From positions 312,823,682 through 312,887,681 of the forward strand of contig OW240916.1 of NCBI GenBank assembly GCA_933207985.1: DNA of 64,000 bases. The letters are read 5' to 3'. Position 1 is the first letter of the stretch. Each line of letters opens with the position of its first letter. The notes below the pieces were generated by a model. It was not told where the DNA came from and made no database searches. It saw only the letters and a program-made list of their open reading frames with translations. This stretch comes from Pelobates cultripes (lineage: Eukaryota > Chordata > Amphibia > Anura > Pelobatidae). The translations under genes and the position numbers were made by a program. Positions 23,426 through 35,149 of the stretch are shown here, in pieces.

Positions 23426-26400
23426 TTAATTAAAAAACACCTGTTAGATTAAAACATTCCAAACAACATAACCAGTACAGCGTGCTATAGTGGTTATGTT
23501 GTCAGGAGTGCTCTTGCACTCCCATACTTTATCTAGCCAAATTATTTGCCAATGGTTGACTTCTCACCTGGGATCTGTCTAGCCTCGGTCACTGACTCTC
23601 AGAGATGCAGGACTATACTCACTTGCTGAAAGCGATCAGCTGACACCATTAGCCAATGAGCCGTTCCTGTACGGCTTATATTAACAGAGGTCTTCCAGCT
23701 CTCACCGGCTGAAGTGACCGAAGCCAAGCGGATTTTAGGTAAAAAGTCAAGCTGTTAGCAAACATTTTGACTACCGACACTTTACTTACATTTTTCTACA
23801 ATCAAAGTAAATATGAAGAAAATGTATAATATTAAAGAAACTCGAATATAGTAAGAGGATAGCGAAGATCAATACAGTTTGTTATAGACGCACATCTACC
23901 TACAGGTTTTTGCCCTGTGAGGAAGTGTCTCCTACGTGTCAACTGGGTCTCAAACCATGGGCTTTGTGTCTTTTCACGGAGACGATATAAGGCATGTTAT
24001 TGCAAATAGATTACATGTAACTATTCAAGACCTCCTAATGATCAGGAGGAGAGAATTTGGACAGGCGGGGACAGCATCACCTGCAACACAAACCACGGGA
24101 CCATGGAGGGAGAAAGGGAGATCTCTCTCGATATGGTTCTAGTGCTAACTGCACAATAATACTGTGTTTGTGCTGTGCTGCCTGGGGACAGTTCCCCGTT
24201 GTCCCCAGATGCTGGACACCAGTGAACTAAAGCAGAGTGGCAGGACAGGACTCCGAGATCGGGACTGTCTTGACCGACGCATGACTGTTGGGAGGCCTGC
24301 AACTCTAGACATATCAACTGCTAAGTATGAACATCAGTCTCTTGCTTTTATCATGCATATAACTTAATGCTGATTCTGACTTGTTGTCTTGACAAAGGCC
24401 CCAAGCCTCACTCCTCAAAGAACTGAGAATCTGGGTCTACAGTACTATTCCAGCCTACACCACAGATGACAATGCACACATATGCCTCAACCAGTGACGT
24501 GGGAGAGTCTTTATTTTATTGGAGGTTTTCATTGTAAATCTATTCGCCAGGTCTAGAGCATTGTCTAGCTCACAGAGAAGTTACTTGGTGATAATCATGA
24601 TGCTCGGTCTGCGCCCCTGGTCCAGAAATGTTCCAGCTCACTACCAATTAGGAAAGAAGTGAAAGGTATATTCCTTACCATATAGAACACTGATATTTCA
24701 ATAATGCTTAAAGAGCTCACATTTTCAAATAATTTCATAATTTCATATTAACATAATTTACATTCATTTATATAAAGGAATATTAATATATCCATTAAAG
24801 TGAATTACTATTTATTTTGTCTTACAAAGAACTTGCAGGAAACATCTGTTATAAATTCCCCAAAATGCCCTTGACTTTAAAGTGGTGATAATCTGATGAT
24901 TGTGTGTTTTCATATAATATTCTCCGAGGACATAAAATAAATATCCAGGTCTCCGCTATAGGAAATGGAAAATGGGAACCAATCATAAAAAGGCCTGGTT
25001 TCTCCACTGAGGGTTATTTGAAAGCAAATATGGAAATATGCTGTGTATAAAGACTTCCTCGCAAATACACGATATTATGCATTAGTTTCTGTTCGCGGAT
25101 GGCTGTTTTAACATTGCAAAGCCATTATATGTGAAGCTCCAATTTATACTGTAGGTATTTATACACTTATTATATTAAATGTAGAGGATACATAATGGCA
25201 AACCGTGAATAATGTACATTTTTCCCTCTTAAAATTAACAGGAAGCCATGCCTCCTAACATTTCATATGGACAAAGAGGGACACTAATTTTAGGGGTGTG
25301 AGTGAAGGTGGGGCTGTTCTGAGAGCTTTTAGGTAACTTACTAATAATTTATACAACTAAAATGTAATTTAGAACACTGATTTCTAAACACATTTATTGT
25401 ACATTATTGAGACATTATTATGTTTGTCATTTTTATTGTGCGCACTGTTGCACAGTCTAACGATATGGAGATCCAATAAAGAGAGATTATAATATAAAAG
25501 AATACAGAGGGAGTTTGGCCCACATTAGGGGCTATCCCTCCTAAAAATGGACGCGTGGGCTATATGAGTAATAATGTGTGAACCAGCTATCACAGACCCA
25601 GAGTTGAATATAGTCAGAGTTAGCATTTGAGTGTTCCACTTTTATTAGGTGACTAAAAATGTGTTATAAGGCACTTAAAAATGTGCTCTAGTGGTAAAAA
25701 AACGTTTAGTGATTTTAATTGGCTGCTCTCACACCCTCAAATTATCCTTTAAATAACTTTAAAAATTCAAGATTTGTAAGTTGTTATGGCGGAGTGCTCA
25801 GTGAATTATTCTAATGTGATACGAATGTATATATATGCCTTCTTAAAGGGCCAGTCTTAAAATGTTCCAGTTTTATATCTGTTTTCTAGATAGTCTACAG
25901 GAATTACATATTTATTTATTTTTTTTCTTAGTTTTAAGGCACATGCATTGAATTGTTTGGACGATTGAATATTTAGATATGTGCTATTTTGGTTTTATGT
26001 TGTGTGCATTGGTGATATATGAATTATAGTTTCCTATAAATAAATATATTTAAGAGTTACAGTGCTGGACTAGATTATTGAACTTTCTTGGTAAACAGAA
26101 TAAGTTAAATTCACCTTTTAACCAGTGCCATCCCAGGTCTGCCTTAACAGCCACATCTCCTCGTCTGAGCTAATCCTGTTAGATGATCTACAGCACAAAT
26201 GCAGGAATCACAGAGCTTGGTTAATCGGATACTTCTCATTAGCATTGCAATACCGAATGTGAAAACTTCAATGACTGAAATCCTTCATGAGGAAATGTCT
26301 CTAGAGGTTTCTGATTAACAGCAACTAGATGCATTCTGGCTGACAGGGGTACACAGTGCTGTTTCTCACAAATGACACGTTGGCACCAGAACGCTATACA

Positions 26401-26836
26401 AAAACCCAGCTCACAAAGTATATAAAATATAAATCAATTTCAATTTTATTTCTTAAAAACGTTATTGACATTATGTTCTTTTACACAGACAGAGCCCTTA
26501 TTAATTGACTTTGCCTGAGTCAGTCTAAGCACCATAATCGCGTTGTAAAGTACAAATTGCTTACAGCTCACTGAGCCCACCCGTATCTGAGAGAGGCGTT
26601 TAGTGGAAGTGATTTGTGAAGTTTTTCAGTAATCCCATAGGGATAACATAGGTTAGTAAACACTTGCAACATGAATGTATTTGTTTGGAAATCACAGAAA
26701 TGTTGAGGATAGGGTAAGTTAGAATATCAAAGTTATACTCCAGGCTCCTTGACATTAATAATTTACATAAAACCTAGTATCCTACCTGAGTTAATATACA
26801 CGACAGATTATGTTTATATAACACTGACATGCTAAA
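23426..26836. other. AT-rich sequence with repeat fragments
   Basis: About 23465-23760 begins with GTGCTATAGTGGTTATG, resembling a second MITE family also seen near 40025, 55073 and 56217. 25246-25320 (CCTCCTAACATTTCATATGG...AAAGAGGGACACTAATTTTAG) looks like an interspersed repeat fragment. 26140-26400 is compositionally balanced and repeat-free, and could be conserved non-coding DNA, which cannot be judged from one sequence. No exon recognised. Confidence 0.45.
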
Positions 26837-27230
26837 TTAAAGGGCCACTAAACTCACCCAGACCACTGTGTCTCCAGGAAAACACTGCAGTTTTGTAGAA
26901 ACTGCAATGCTTACATTGCAGGGTTAAACAGACCTCTAGTGGCAGTCTTCCTAAAGTCTGTGAGGATGTCAAACATTCTATAGTGCAATTCACAGGGAAG
27001 CATATTATTCAATGCTTCCCTATGCAAAGTTTTGATTGGAAGTGCTCTATTAGGAGAATTGGATTGGAGATTATTCAAGAAAGCGACAAATTTATGATGA
27101 TGCTGCGGCAGCACCGAGTGAGTCTCGGCACTGGGGGAAGTGGGGAAAGGTACTTTGTCTGGGTTTTTTTTAACAGGTGAATAGGGGAGCTGAATGTAAA
27201 TCTTCACTAAGACACTATTTAGTTATATGT
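26837..27230. mobile_element. TTAA MITE, left end, truncated
   Basis: TTAA 26837-26840 followed by AGGGCCACTAAACTCACCCA and CCAGACCACTGTGTCTCC, then internal sequence with a hairpin around GCAGTTTTGTAGAAACTGC and the motif AGACCTCTAGTGGCAG found inside the 48-56 kb copies. No matching right end; it fades out near 27230. Small opposing frames inside are not genes. Confidence 0.55.
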
Positions 27231-27405
27231 TTGTATTCTTAATGCAAACAAGGTCTTTTAAGTGATACAAACTTCAGAGATCAGAGATTACAATTTTGAT
27301 TAAAAAAATATATAATTTTTGAAAACTATTTTAAATTATATTATATGAAACTATTTGGTATAATAAAATAATGCATATAGTACAAAAAGGGAGAAATGAA
27401 TTAAG
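27231..27405. other. AT-rich spacer
   Basis: No recognisable feature. Confidence 0.5.
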
Positions 27406-27407
27406 TA

Positions 27408-27612
27408 CAGTCAGGTCCCTAAATATTGGGACATTGACACAATTCTAATCTTTTTGGCTCTATACACCACCACAATGGGTTTGAAATGAAATGAACAAGA
27501 TGTGCTTTAACTGCAGACTTTCAGCTTTAATTTGAGGGTATTTACATCCAAATCAGGTGAACGGTGTAGGAATTACAACAGTTTGTATATGTGCCTCCCA
27601 CTTTTCGTTTTT
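27408..27612. mobile_element. Tc1/mariner-like terminal repeat fragment
   Basis: After a TA (27406-27407) the sequence CAGTCAGGTCCCTAAATATT and the following 190 bp (TGGCTCTATACACCACCACA, TTCAGCTTTAATTTGAGGGT) match, from memory, the terminal region of a Tc1-like element widespread in fishes and frogs. The transposase and the other end are absent; it breaks off near TGCCTCCCACTTTT. Only the first roughly 200 bp remain. Confidence 0.65.
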
Positions 27613-28040
27613 TAACCTTCCAAGGGCATTCATCATGTTGGAAAAAATAGAGGATAAGTGTATTAGGTGACGCAGATTGGTGTATCATGTTCGGTGACCC
27701 CTATCTCTAATCACATCTTCATTAATACTAACTTTATTTTCCTGTAAGAGGCACTACCCAAATCAGTACCATTTACCCCAAATGAAAAGAAGTGTATACC
27801 TTTCAATATTAGATCAAAAACACAGATCTATATTAAATGCTTGCACATTGCAGACATTACTTGCCTGGAAAACAGAACCTCACTACAAGGAGAGAGGTTC
27901 AGCAATGCAAACAGAGACAAACCTGTTTTTAATCAAAGGTTCTATAGCTAAACTACGATTCTCTGTGATCTCCAAATGTATATAGCAAGATAATGCCATA
28001 CAGCATTACTGAACCCCCAAATTTGAAAGGATTTTTGAAA
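27613..28040. other. Unique sequence, no gene recognised
   Basis: A 67-codon frame at 27782-27985 shows no family motif. Confidence 0.45.
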
Positions 28041-28115
28041 AATAAAATATATATATATATCTATATATCTATCTATATGGTGCCAACATATTCTGCAGAG
28101 CTTTACAATTATATC
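28041..28115 (-). repeat. Microsatellite and inverted L2-type tail
   Basis: (TA)n/(CTAT)n is followed by GGTGCCAACATATTCTGCAG and AGCTTTACAAT, the reverse complement of the L2-type 3' tail (ATTGTAAAGC...GGCACCA). The microsatellite is in the position of the LINE's terminal repeats, so the copy is on the minus strand. Confidence 0.55.
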
Positions 28116-29740
28116 TCCTAAACTCCAGGATTCTATGGGATCTATGGTTCAGATCCCAGCTTCATTCCTGTCATCTAAATAAGCTATTAGTAATCACATG
28201 GCGTATGTGTCCATGGCCTGGACATTCTCCAGAACCAGAGTTGCTAATTGTTCAGAATTTCATTCTGTCATTATGTGTGTGAATCTGTAAATCTGTACAT
28301 GTGACGTATTCGAGTGTATCTGTGTACAACTGACCATAAATGGCCTGTAGAATGGAAGGAGATATTCCCTACCAATTTGTACATTCAGAAAGCACAATGG
28401 AAGCACAAATTCAACAGACCTTTTGAGGGTAAAGAAGCAGGTTGAATTGGTGCTTTGATGTCATTGTGGTGAGGCCTTATAACTGCACTGACTTTTGCCA
28501 ACTGCTGTAGTTATAAGTCTCTCTAGACCGAATAACCAGGTAATGTGCCTAATGGGCCCCTTTAATCCTGATAAAACAGGCAAGAAATTAATTCTAATTT
28601 TCAGCACAATCTCAAAGCAAAAGGTGCACGCACAAAAACAGCTAACGTTTTATCTGGCTAGCACGGAGACACACCAACAATATGGAGCTTTGAGAAAAGA
28701 GGGACATTAAGGTAAAAAAAGAGGGACAGAGAGATTTCTGCCCAAAATAAGGAAACATGCATGTATGTTAAAGACAAGGGGGTTAAAAATAAATATGAAA
28801 CTAAAATAAAGCACTAAGTATACACATTTGTTTTATTTTCTTTTTTTTTTAATAAATCTTGAAGAATTTCAGTGCAGTGCTATGGTTCACAGCCTACATT
28901 TTTCTCTGTGTATGATATCTAGAGACAAGCCACAGAAAGCCTTTGGGGTTTAATAAATACTTTTATGCAGCATTCCTAATAAAAAAACTCAAAAAATCAT
29001 CATCTATTTCATACAGAAATAAGCAGTTTAATGATATATAGGAACACACTTCCCCTGCACATCTGTAAAAGTCCCATTCACAAAGCAGATGGTATATAAA
29101 TAAATAAATTTAGCGATGAAACTGATTATACGTTGCGAGACAGAGGAGGCATTAACACCACAATCACTTTTTATGAAAGTGTGACTGCGAGTAAAAAGAG
29201 ACAGATGGATATCTTTTAAAATGTTACTACCCAATAAATAATACTCTTTGGATATTTTATAAGGAAGTTACCCAGAGGATTGTGCGGGTTTATATACAAG
29301 ACATCTGTAAGGTTCTAAAGCAAAATATCAATATAATTAATAGGGCCACCAGCCCAGTGACTCCTTGTTTCAGAAATTGAAAGTCTGGAAATCTGAATTT
29401 CAAAGTTGCCAGAAATAAAGTAAAAATATTTACGATTATTAACCCATCGCCACCCTCCCTTCCTCTTAATAATGTGTCAAACAGACTAGCTTTTGTTTAA
29501 CATGGCGAGTTGTATTTAATGTTTGCGGGCATTAAACCAGCATTCAGATGGTGGCGTTGTTAGGAAGCAGCAATCCCAGATACGCCATTAGGGACTTTAC
29601 AAACACCAACACGCAGGTTATTCGGTCATGTTTATTCAACTGTTGTCAAATCTATTGTATATGAGAATGTTTTGGGTTTTAGAAATATATACTGTAGTGT
29701 TCATGCCCCGCCTCTACTGCAGCTACAAGCTCCTCCTCCT
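28116..29740. other. Unique AT-rich sequence, no gene recognised
   Basis: No coding family, RNA gene or element end recognised. Around 28700-28755 an AGAGGGACATTAAGG motif resembles the fragment at 25270. Confidence 0.45.
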
Positions 29741-30172
29741 TTAAAGGGACACTATAGTAGTTGTTCTGGTAAGTATAATAGCTCCCTTCAGGCTTTTTTC
29801 ATGCAATCACTGTCTTTTCAGAGAAAAGTAGCCACTCCTTAGAAGGCCACTGGAGGTGCTTCCTGGGTCAGTGCTGCCGAAAACGCAGCCCTGACGTTCA
29901 GTGTCCCCACGCTCCGCGTGGAGACGCTACATTTTCCTCATAGAGATGGATTGATTCAATGCATCTCTATGAGGAGGTCCTGATTGGCCAAAATGGCATT
30001 TGGCCCCGCCCCTGTGCCGATTTTAGCCAATTCAATGAGTTCCCTATGGCCATTTTGGTGATGTCACAAAGGGGGCGGAATCAGCGACGGCAGACCCGCA
30101 TAGCGCTGGAAATAAGGTGAGTTTTAAACTTTTATAGGGGTTAAACACTATAGGGTCAGGAATACATGTTTG
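29741..30172. mobile_element. TTAA MITE, right-truncated
   Basis: TTAA 29741-29744 followed by AGGGACACTATAGTAGTTGT. The interior carries family features (a GAGAAAAGTAGCCACTCC block, CATCTCTATGAGGA, GGCCCCGCCCC). Near the other end CACTATAGGGTCAGGAATAC appears, but the closing hairpin partner and TTAA are missing, so the copy ends abruptly near 30172. Confidence 0.6.
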
Positions 30173-31375
30173 CAGTGCAGGGCTAGCTCACTGGCTGAAA
30201 GGATCAGGTAATCACAATATTTTAAGCCCGGTATTGTTGTGCTTAGCAGAGACACAGATCTTGGTGTTCTCTGAATGCTGTAGTGTAGACAGGGAGCGGA
30301 TCCCAGGTAAGAAGACAGTTTGACTAGTTACACTGGGGAGGGAATACGGAGACTGTATATAGGTTATTGTGTTTGGAATGTTTACAATCTCCCACAAGTG
30401 AATTGGAGAAAAATATACATTCATAGATCATAACATACAAAACATATGGCAATTAAAATGCACTTTTAACAATCAAAGATCTCCCTCGTAATTCAAATGG
30501 CTATGCTTATAATACAAATTTCAAGGAGAATTTCGATTCTGACAAGCACCCCCGCTATAAAATAAATAAATAAGGCAGATATATGAAAAAATGAATAATT
30601 AAATAAAAAGGAAAATCTATCAGGTGTGTATGGCCTGAGTGTTAATATCCATCAGACAGAAACTAAATGTATATAGTCACATAAATCTTGCAAAAAATAT
30701 TACATGCAGCAATCGACATTGTACAAGTGTAAAAAGGGCTGCTCACCGCCTTTAACCACAAACATATGAAGATACAGCTTTCTTCCTTGCAGAGTGCATG
30801 TTGTAAGAGTAATCAGAGAGCTACTAACCTATATTTTATAAAAAGGGTCTCGTTCAACAATGGGAGGGAAACTCATTAGGCTAAGCAGCACCTGCCGCTC
30901 ATGTGAAGAAGGCTAATTACTCCAACAAAGATTATCCCACCAGAGGCTGGAGAATTCCGTTTCAAAGGAAATGCTATCCAGCATCTCATGCAAATACAGA
31001 ATCCCCAATACATAATAGTCACAATAGTGCATTTTCATCCGTTGGGGCTCAAGCTCTATACCAGCTCATACACAGACCTTCAACTGGTCACACATACAAT
31101 TGAAGGGTTTTCACAATAGCTATTTTTTTGAACAAGATCTCAGTAGAGATTGAAACATTAGATGTTTATCCTGTTTTTCCAATAAAATTGATGCATATGT
31201 GATCCTGAGTGGTTGGCCTACACTTTGTTGTACCATTGAGTGGGGTTAGCCAGCCACAGGTCTGAAGCACCAGGATCAGTACAGGAGTGCAGATTCCTCT
31301 GTTTGTTAACACCAGCTATTACACAGCTGATATCGATCACACATGAAGAATAGTAAACGTTCCGTTCTCTGAAGA
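30173..31375. other. Unique sequence, no gene recognised
   Basis: Open frames up to 70 codons without motifs. No element ends seen. Confidence 0.45.
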
Positions 31376-31850
31376 AGGCCACGCTACAGGGAAGGGGAGG
31401 GGAGGTGGAGTAAGAAGAAGGGGAGGATTAAGAAGAAAAGGTGCGGTAAGACGAAAAGGAGGGGTAAGAAGAAGAGGGGGTAAGAAGAACGGGGGTAAGA
31501 AGAAGAACGGGGGAAGTAAGAAGAACACAGGGAGGAGGGGGGAGAGTAAGGGTGAGGAGAAGGGAAGATGAGGAGAACGGGGGGGGACTGAGAAGAACAC
31601 AGGGAGGGTGGGTGGTGAGGAGAACACAGAGAGGAGAGAGGGGGTAAGAAGAACATAGGGAGGGGGGTGAGGAAAAGGGGAGATGAGAACACAGAGAGGG
31701 GGGAGGTGAGAAGAACACAGGGAGGGGGAGGTGAGAAGAACACAGGGGTGAGTGAGAAGAACACAGGGAGGGTGGAGAGGGGGATGAGAAGAGCACAGGG
31801 AGGGTGGGTGAGTGTGAGAAGAGACCACTAGGGGAGGGTGGGGGAGAGCT
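31376..31850. repeat. Polypurine tandem tract (GTAAGAAGAACACAGGGAGGG-like)
   Basis: About 470 bp of nearly pure G and A on the plus strand, built of GAAGAACACAGGGAGGG and TAAGAAGAAGGGG units. It opens with GGCCACGCTACAGGG at 31379, the same junction that opens the polypurine part of the foldback element at 58052, so this is probably a fragment of that family. The three long minus-strand frames encode only Ser, Pro, Leu and Phe repeats and are not genes. Confidence 0.75.
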
Positions 31851-31904
31851 CTAAGGGACAGAACGGACAGCTCTATAGGACAGGGGGCAGGTCAGGGAGC
31901 TCTT

Positions 31905-32345
31905 TCACACTACGCGCACACGCACACACAATGCATCCCTATACATACACAGAAACACACAATGCATCCCTACACACACAGAAACACAACATGCTTCCCT
32001 TACACACAGAAAAACGGACAATGCATCCATTACACACACACACAATGCAACCCTTACACACAAAGACAATGCATCCTTTGCACACATACACAGAAACACA
32101 CAATGCAAACCCTTACACACACATGCAAACACACACACACTGCTTTTCTTACATACACACATAAACACAATGCATCTCTTACACACACTCAATGCACACA
32201 TATACAGACACACACCTTGCATCCCTTATACACAAATACACACTGCTTCCACTACACACAAACACACTGCATCACCTACACAAACTGGTATCCCTATACA
32301 ATACATACCATAAGCACACATTATATCCTCTACAATAAAACATAA
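31905..32345. repeat. CA-rich tandem repeat (ACAATGCATCCCTTACACACA-like)
   Basis: Irregular units of about 25-30 bp centred on CACAATGCATCCCTTACACA with interrupted (CA)n. Open frames in several phases and on both strands (His/Thr/Tyr-rich or Cys/Val-rich) follow from the repeat, not from selection for protein. Confidence 0.8.
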
Positions 32346-33780
32346 CACATCCCCTACACACTCCACTCCCTGTGAGCGAACTCATGGGTGGGTGGAACAT
32401 ATAAGTGGACTTATGAGTGGGCCTTATGGGCATACTCACCGTCAGGCCCTGGGGCTCAGACCTTGAGCTGTGTAAGGGGCCCCCAAAAAATTGAGCTGCT
32501 TCCAATTCTCCCAGAACATTGAATTTTGTGACCACAGTTGCAAACAGCCTCCAGAGATCCTGTTCTACACCAGACCAGTGGAGCCAAACTGCAGTCCATC
32601 ATCATCCTCATCTGGTTGCAAGTAGGCAATCTAGTGTGATATTAGTGACACTAATCTATAATTTACCTCACATTAAAGGGACTCTATAGTCCCCAGAACC
32701 ACTTCAGCTTAATGGAGTGGTTCTGGTGTCTATAGCCGGTCCCTGCAGACTTTTTAATGTAAACACACACTGTGTGCAGCACTGGTGTTAGTTCATATGG
32801 CAGATCATATGGGTGGGGCATTGTGATGTCACATGGGGGGCGGCAATTTTTTCCTTTGCCTAGGGCGGCAAAAATCCTTGCACCGGCTCTGATCCTGTGC
32901 AGGTGCACCAATCTACTGGTGACCTACAGGAGGAGAGTGCACTGATTGCACTGCACTCTCCTCCTGCCCAGACCCGTCTTTACCGCAGTGCAAGTGCCCT
33001 CTGCCCCTAATTTACAGTGGCTCACACTCACAGCAAGCAGTGCCTGGAGCCCTCTGCAGAGACGGGAACAAAGAGGTTCTGCGGCAGCTGGCCGTCCTGC
33101 AAGCATTACATTAAACAGCTGTTCCCCATGCAGCCACAGGTGGCGCTGTGCTGGGAGAATGTGATTACTCTTCACTTCCTCCCAGCCTACAGAGCAGCAC
33201 ATGGAAGAGAGAGAGGAGGAGGCATGATTTAATCTTACAACAAATCCACTGAGCAAATCTTTATAAATTTGGGGGGGGGGATCAGCTCTGTTTCCACAGT
33301 TTATTGGTGTTTACTCTGATGTCTGTATAAATATTGAGGGATGTCTAAGTAGTAACATTAGTGTGTGCCAGCAGGGCCAGCCATTGGGGTGTGCACGCTG
33401 TGTGGTCACGCAAGGTGCCATGACAACAGAGGTGCCCGGTGGCCAACACAGCTCACAAGTTGGGGACACCAGCATATTCAATTTAAACGATTATAACCTC
33501 TCCCTCGTGGTTCTGGCGCTCAGTTAGTGAGTCAAAGCACAGGCTCAGAGATTCTCAGCCAGCGCTCTGACAACATTGAAAGTCAGAGCCGTGAAGGAGT
33601 GCGTATTAGCATAACATCAATATCCGTTCTAAAACCAGGAAAAGGTGGGCATGGATGGTGAACTGATTTGGTGGTGCAATAGGCCACTTGACTGGTTTTG
33701 CCCCCCAGGCCTAAGGCTGCCAGCCCTCCCCTGATCACAGGTGTCTCATTCCGGGGCTATTTAACCAACCATGTACATAG
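32346..33780. other. Mosaic of transposon fragments
   Basis: A TTAA MITE left end lies at 32673-32780 (AGGGACTCTATAGTCCCCAG, TTCAGCTTAATGGAGTGG). GGCAAAAATCCTTGCACCGG (about 32872) resembles an inverted hAT end. CAGACCCGTCTTTACCGCAG (about 32968) and CAGGGCCAGCCATTGGGG (33372) resemble hAT left ends, with a possible right end GGCTGCCAGCCCTCCCCTG near 33733. I found no duplicated 8-mers, so none is called complete. Frames of up to 110 codons here overlap on both strands and are not convincing. Confidence 0.45.
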
Positions 33781-34640
33781 AGTAAGTGGGTTAATCTAAT
33801 ACGTGCTGGCATTAGGTTGTTAGAATGGGACCTGCCAAAAATTGGCTACGTTGACGTTGTGCAGACTTATGCAATGTATGATCGTATGTCGTAAAAAGAA
33901 GCACCCATTATTTTTGCCTAAGACAGGCATTTGTAAGAAACTATAGCACAAATAAGCTTTAGCAATCTATTTTGAGACATAAACTGGATGAATATTTTTG
34001 CTGTACTTTAAACCTCACCCCAGGAGTGAGAGTATAGTTTCAGTAGAGCTATTAACATGATTTACCGTGGGTTGAGATAAGACTTGGATTGAAGGTTTTC
34101 GAAAACTGTAAATCTTCTCAACAAAATTTGCTTCAGGATAATTTGAAGAGAAAGATTGTTATGAAACTTTTTGCAGGTCATTTTAATTCAATACTTTCTT
34201 AGAGGCCATCCAACACACTTGTTGATACACAGAGAACTTTCCAGAGGAGTTGTAAGATCATACAAGCAGAATTTGTAGATAATGTACAAATCCTCACATA
34301 AACTCTTTATTAAATCAATGGAGGTGATAAAAGAAATCATTTGCGAACAGGCTAAATAAGATGAAGGAATAATTTGCTCCAAATCCAATGCCAATTAAGA
34401 AAAACAAAAACGTACAAATATATATACTCCAATACTAATCATCCCCCAATAAAGGGTTGTTTAAAGTATAAGTCAATATAAAAAAGGTATTAAAGCCTTT
34501 ATTTAAATTCAGTGAAAAGCCTTTATAGATGATATTAGGAGACAGATTAAAAGACACAAAAAAAAAATATGAAAGATGGTTGGACAGAATAGATAGACAG
34601 ACAGACAGATATGGGTAGGTGGATGATAGTAAAAAAAGAA
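33781..34640. other. Unique AT-rich sequence; short GACA/GATA run
   Basis: No gene recognised. Imperfect (GACA)n/(GATA)n near 34593-34612. Confidence 0.45.
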
Positions 34641-35149
34641 AGAAGATGATCAGGACAGAAGGAGTGCATTTACCAGAAAGCCAAATAGGAGATGTAGAGA
34701 ACATCTACAAGTACCTGGGGGTACCATAAACACATGGCAACCATGGGAAAGAAACAAGGAGAATAGCAACACTCAAGTACCTTCAGAGAGTCGAACAGAT
34801 CCTAAAGTCCCAGCTCATTGACAACAACAAGATCCAGGCCATCAACATAAATGCCCTACCAGTTATCAGGTACCCAGCTGGAATAATAACCTGGACAAGA
34901 GAAGAGCTGGTCACCATGGATGCCAAAACCAAGAAACTACTCACTAAGAATAGAGGATTCCACTCGAAATCCAGTACTCAAAAAATGTACACCAGACGGA
35001 AGGAAGGATGGCCGGGCCTGATGAGTGGCCACAAGGCCACAGTTCTGGAGGAAACACTGAGCATCCAGAAGTACATCTCAACGATAGCCCCCAAAGATGA
35101 ACTGCTAAGGGAATGCCTGAGACAACTGATAGTTACACATGCGTGTTAA
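34641..35149 (+). pseudogene. Non-LTR retrotransposon reverse transcriptase, C-terminal fragment
   Basis: One frame reads through most of this block. It contains the motif YKYLGVP (34706-34726), then an in-frame TAA (34727-34729), then a stretch with QRVEQILKSQL, PVIRYPAGIITW, TRKL-like TKKLLTKNRGFH, and RRKEGWPGL. This order is typical of the region after the YxDD motif in several non-LTR (LINE) reverse transcriptases, where it forms the thumb and downstream domain. The catalytic core, endonuclease and 3' end are absent, and the frame ends at 35147-35149. Clade is undetermined. It is a dead 5'-truncated or internally deleted copy. Confidence 0.65.

Noticed and set aside
31337..31828. Long minus-strand frames of 122-163 codons
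   Set aside because: Composition is only Ser, Pro, Leu and Phe from a polypurine tract, open in three phases at once.
31838..32345. Frames of 105-127 codons on both strands
   Set aside because: They translate a CA-rich tandem repeat; phase shifts and opposite-strand frames are equally open.
33372..33740. Complete hAT element between CAGGGCCAGCC and GGCTGCCAGCCCT
   Set aside because: No matching 8-bp duplication and the ends pair poorly, so only fragments are reported.
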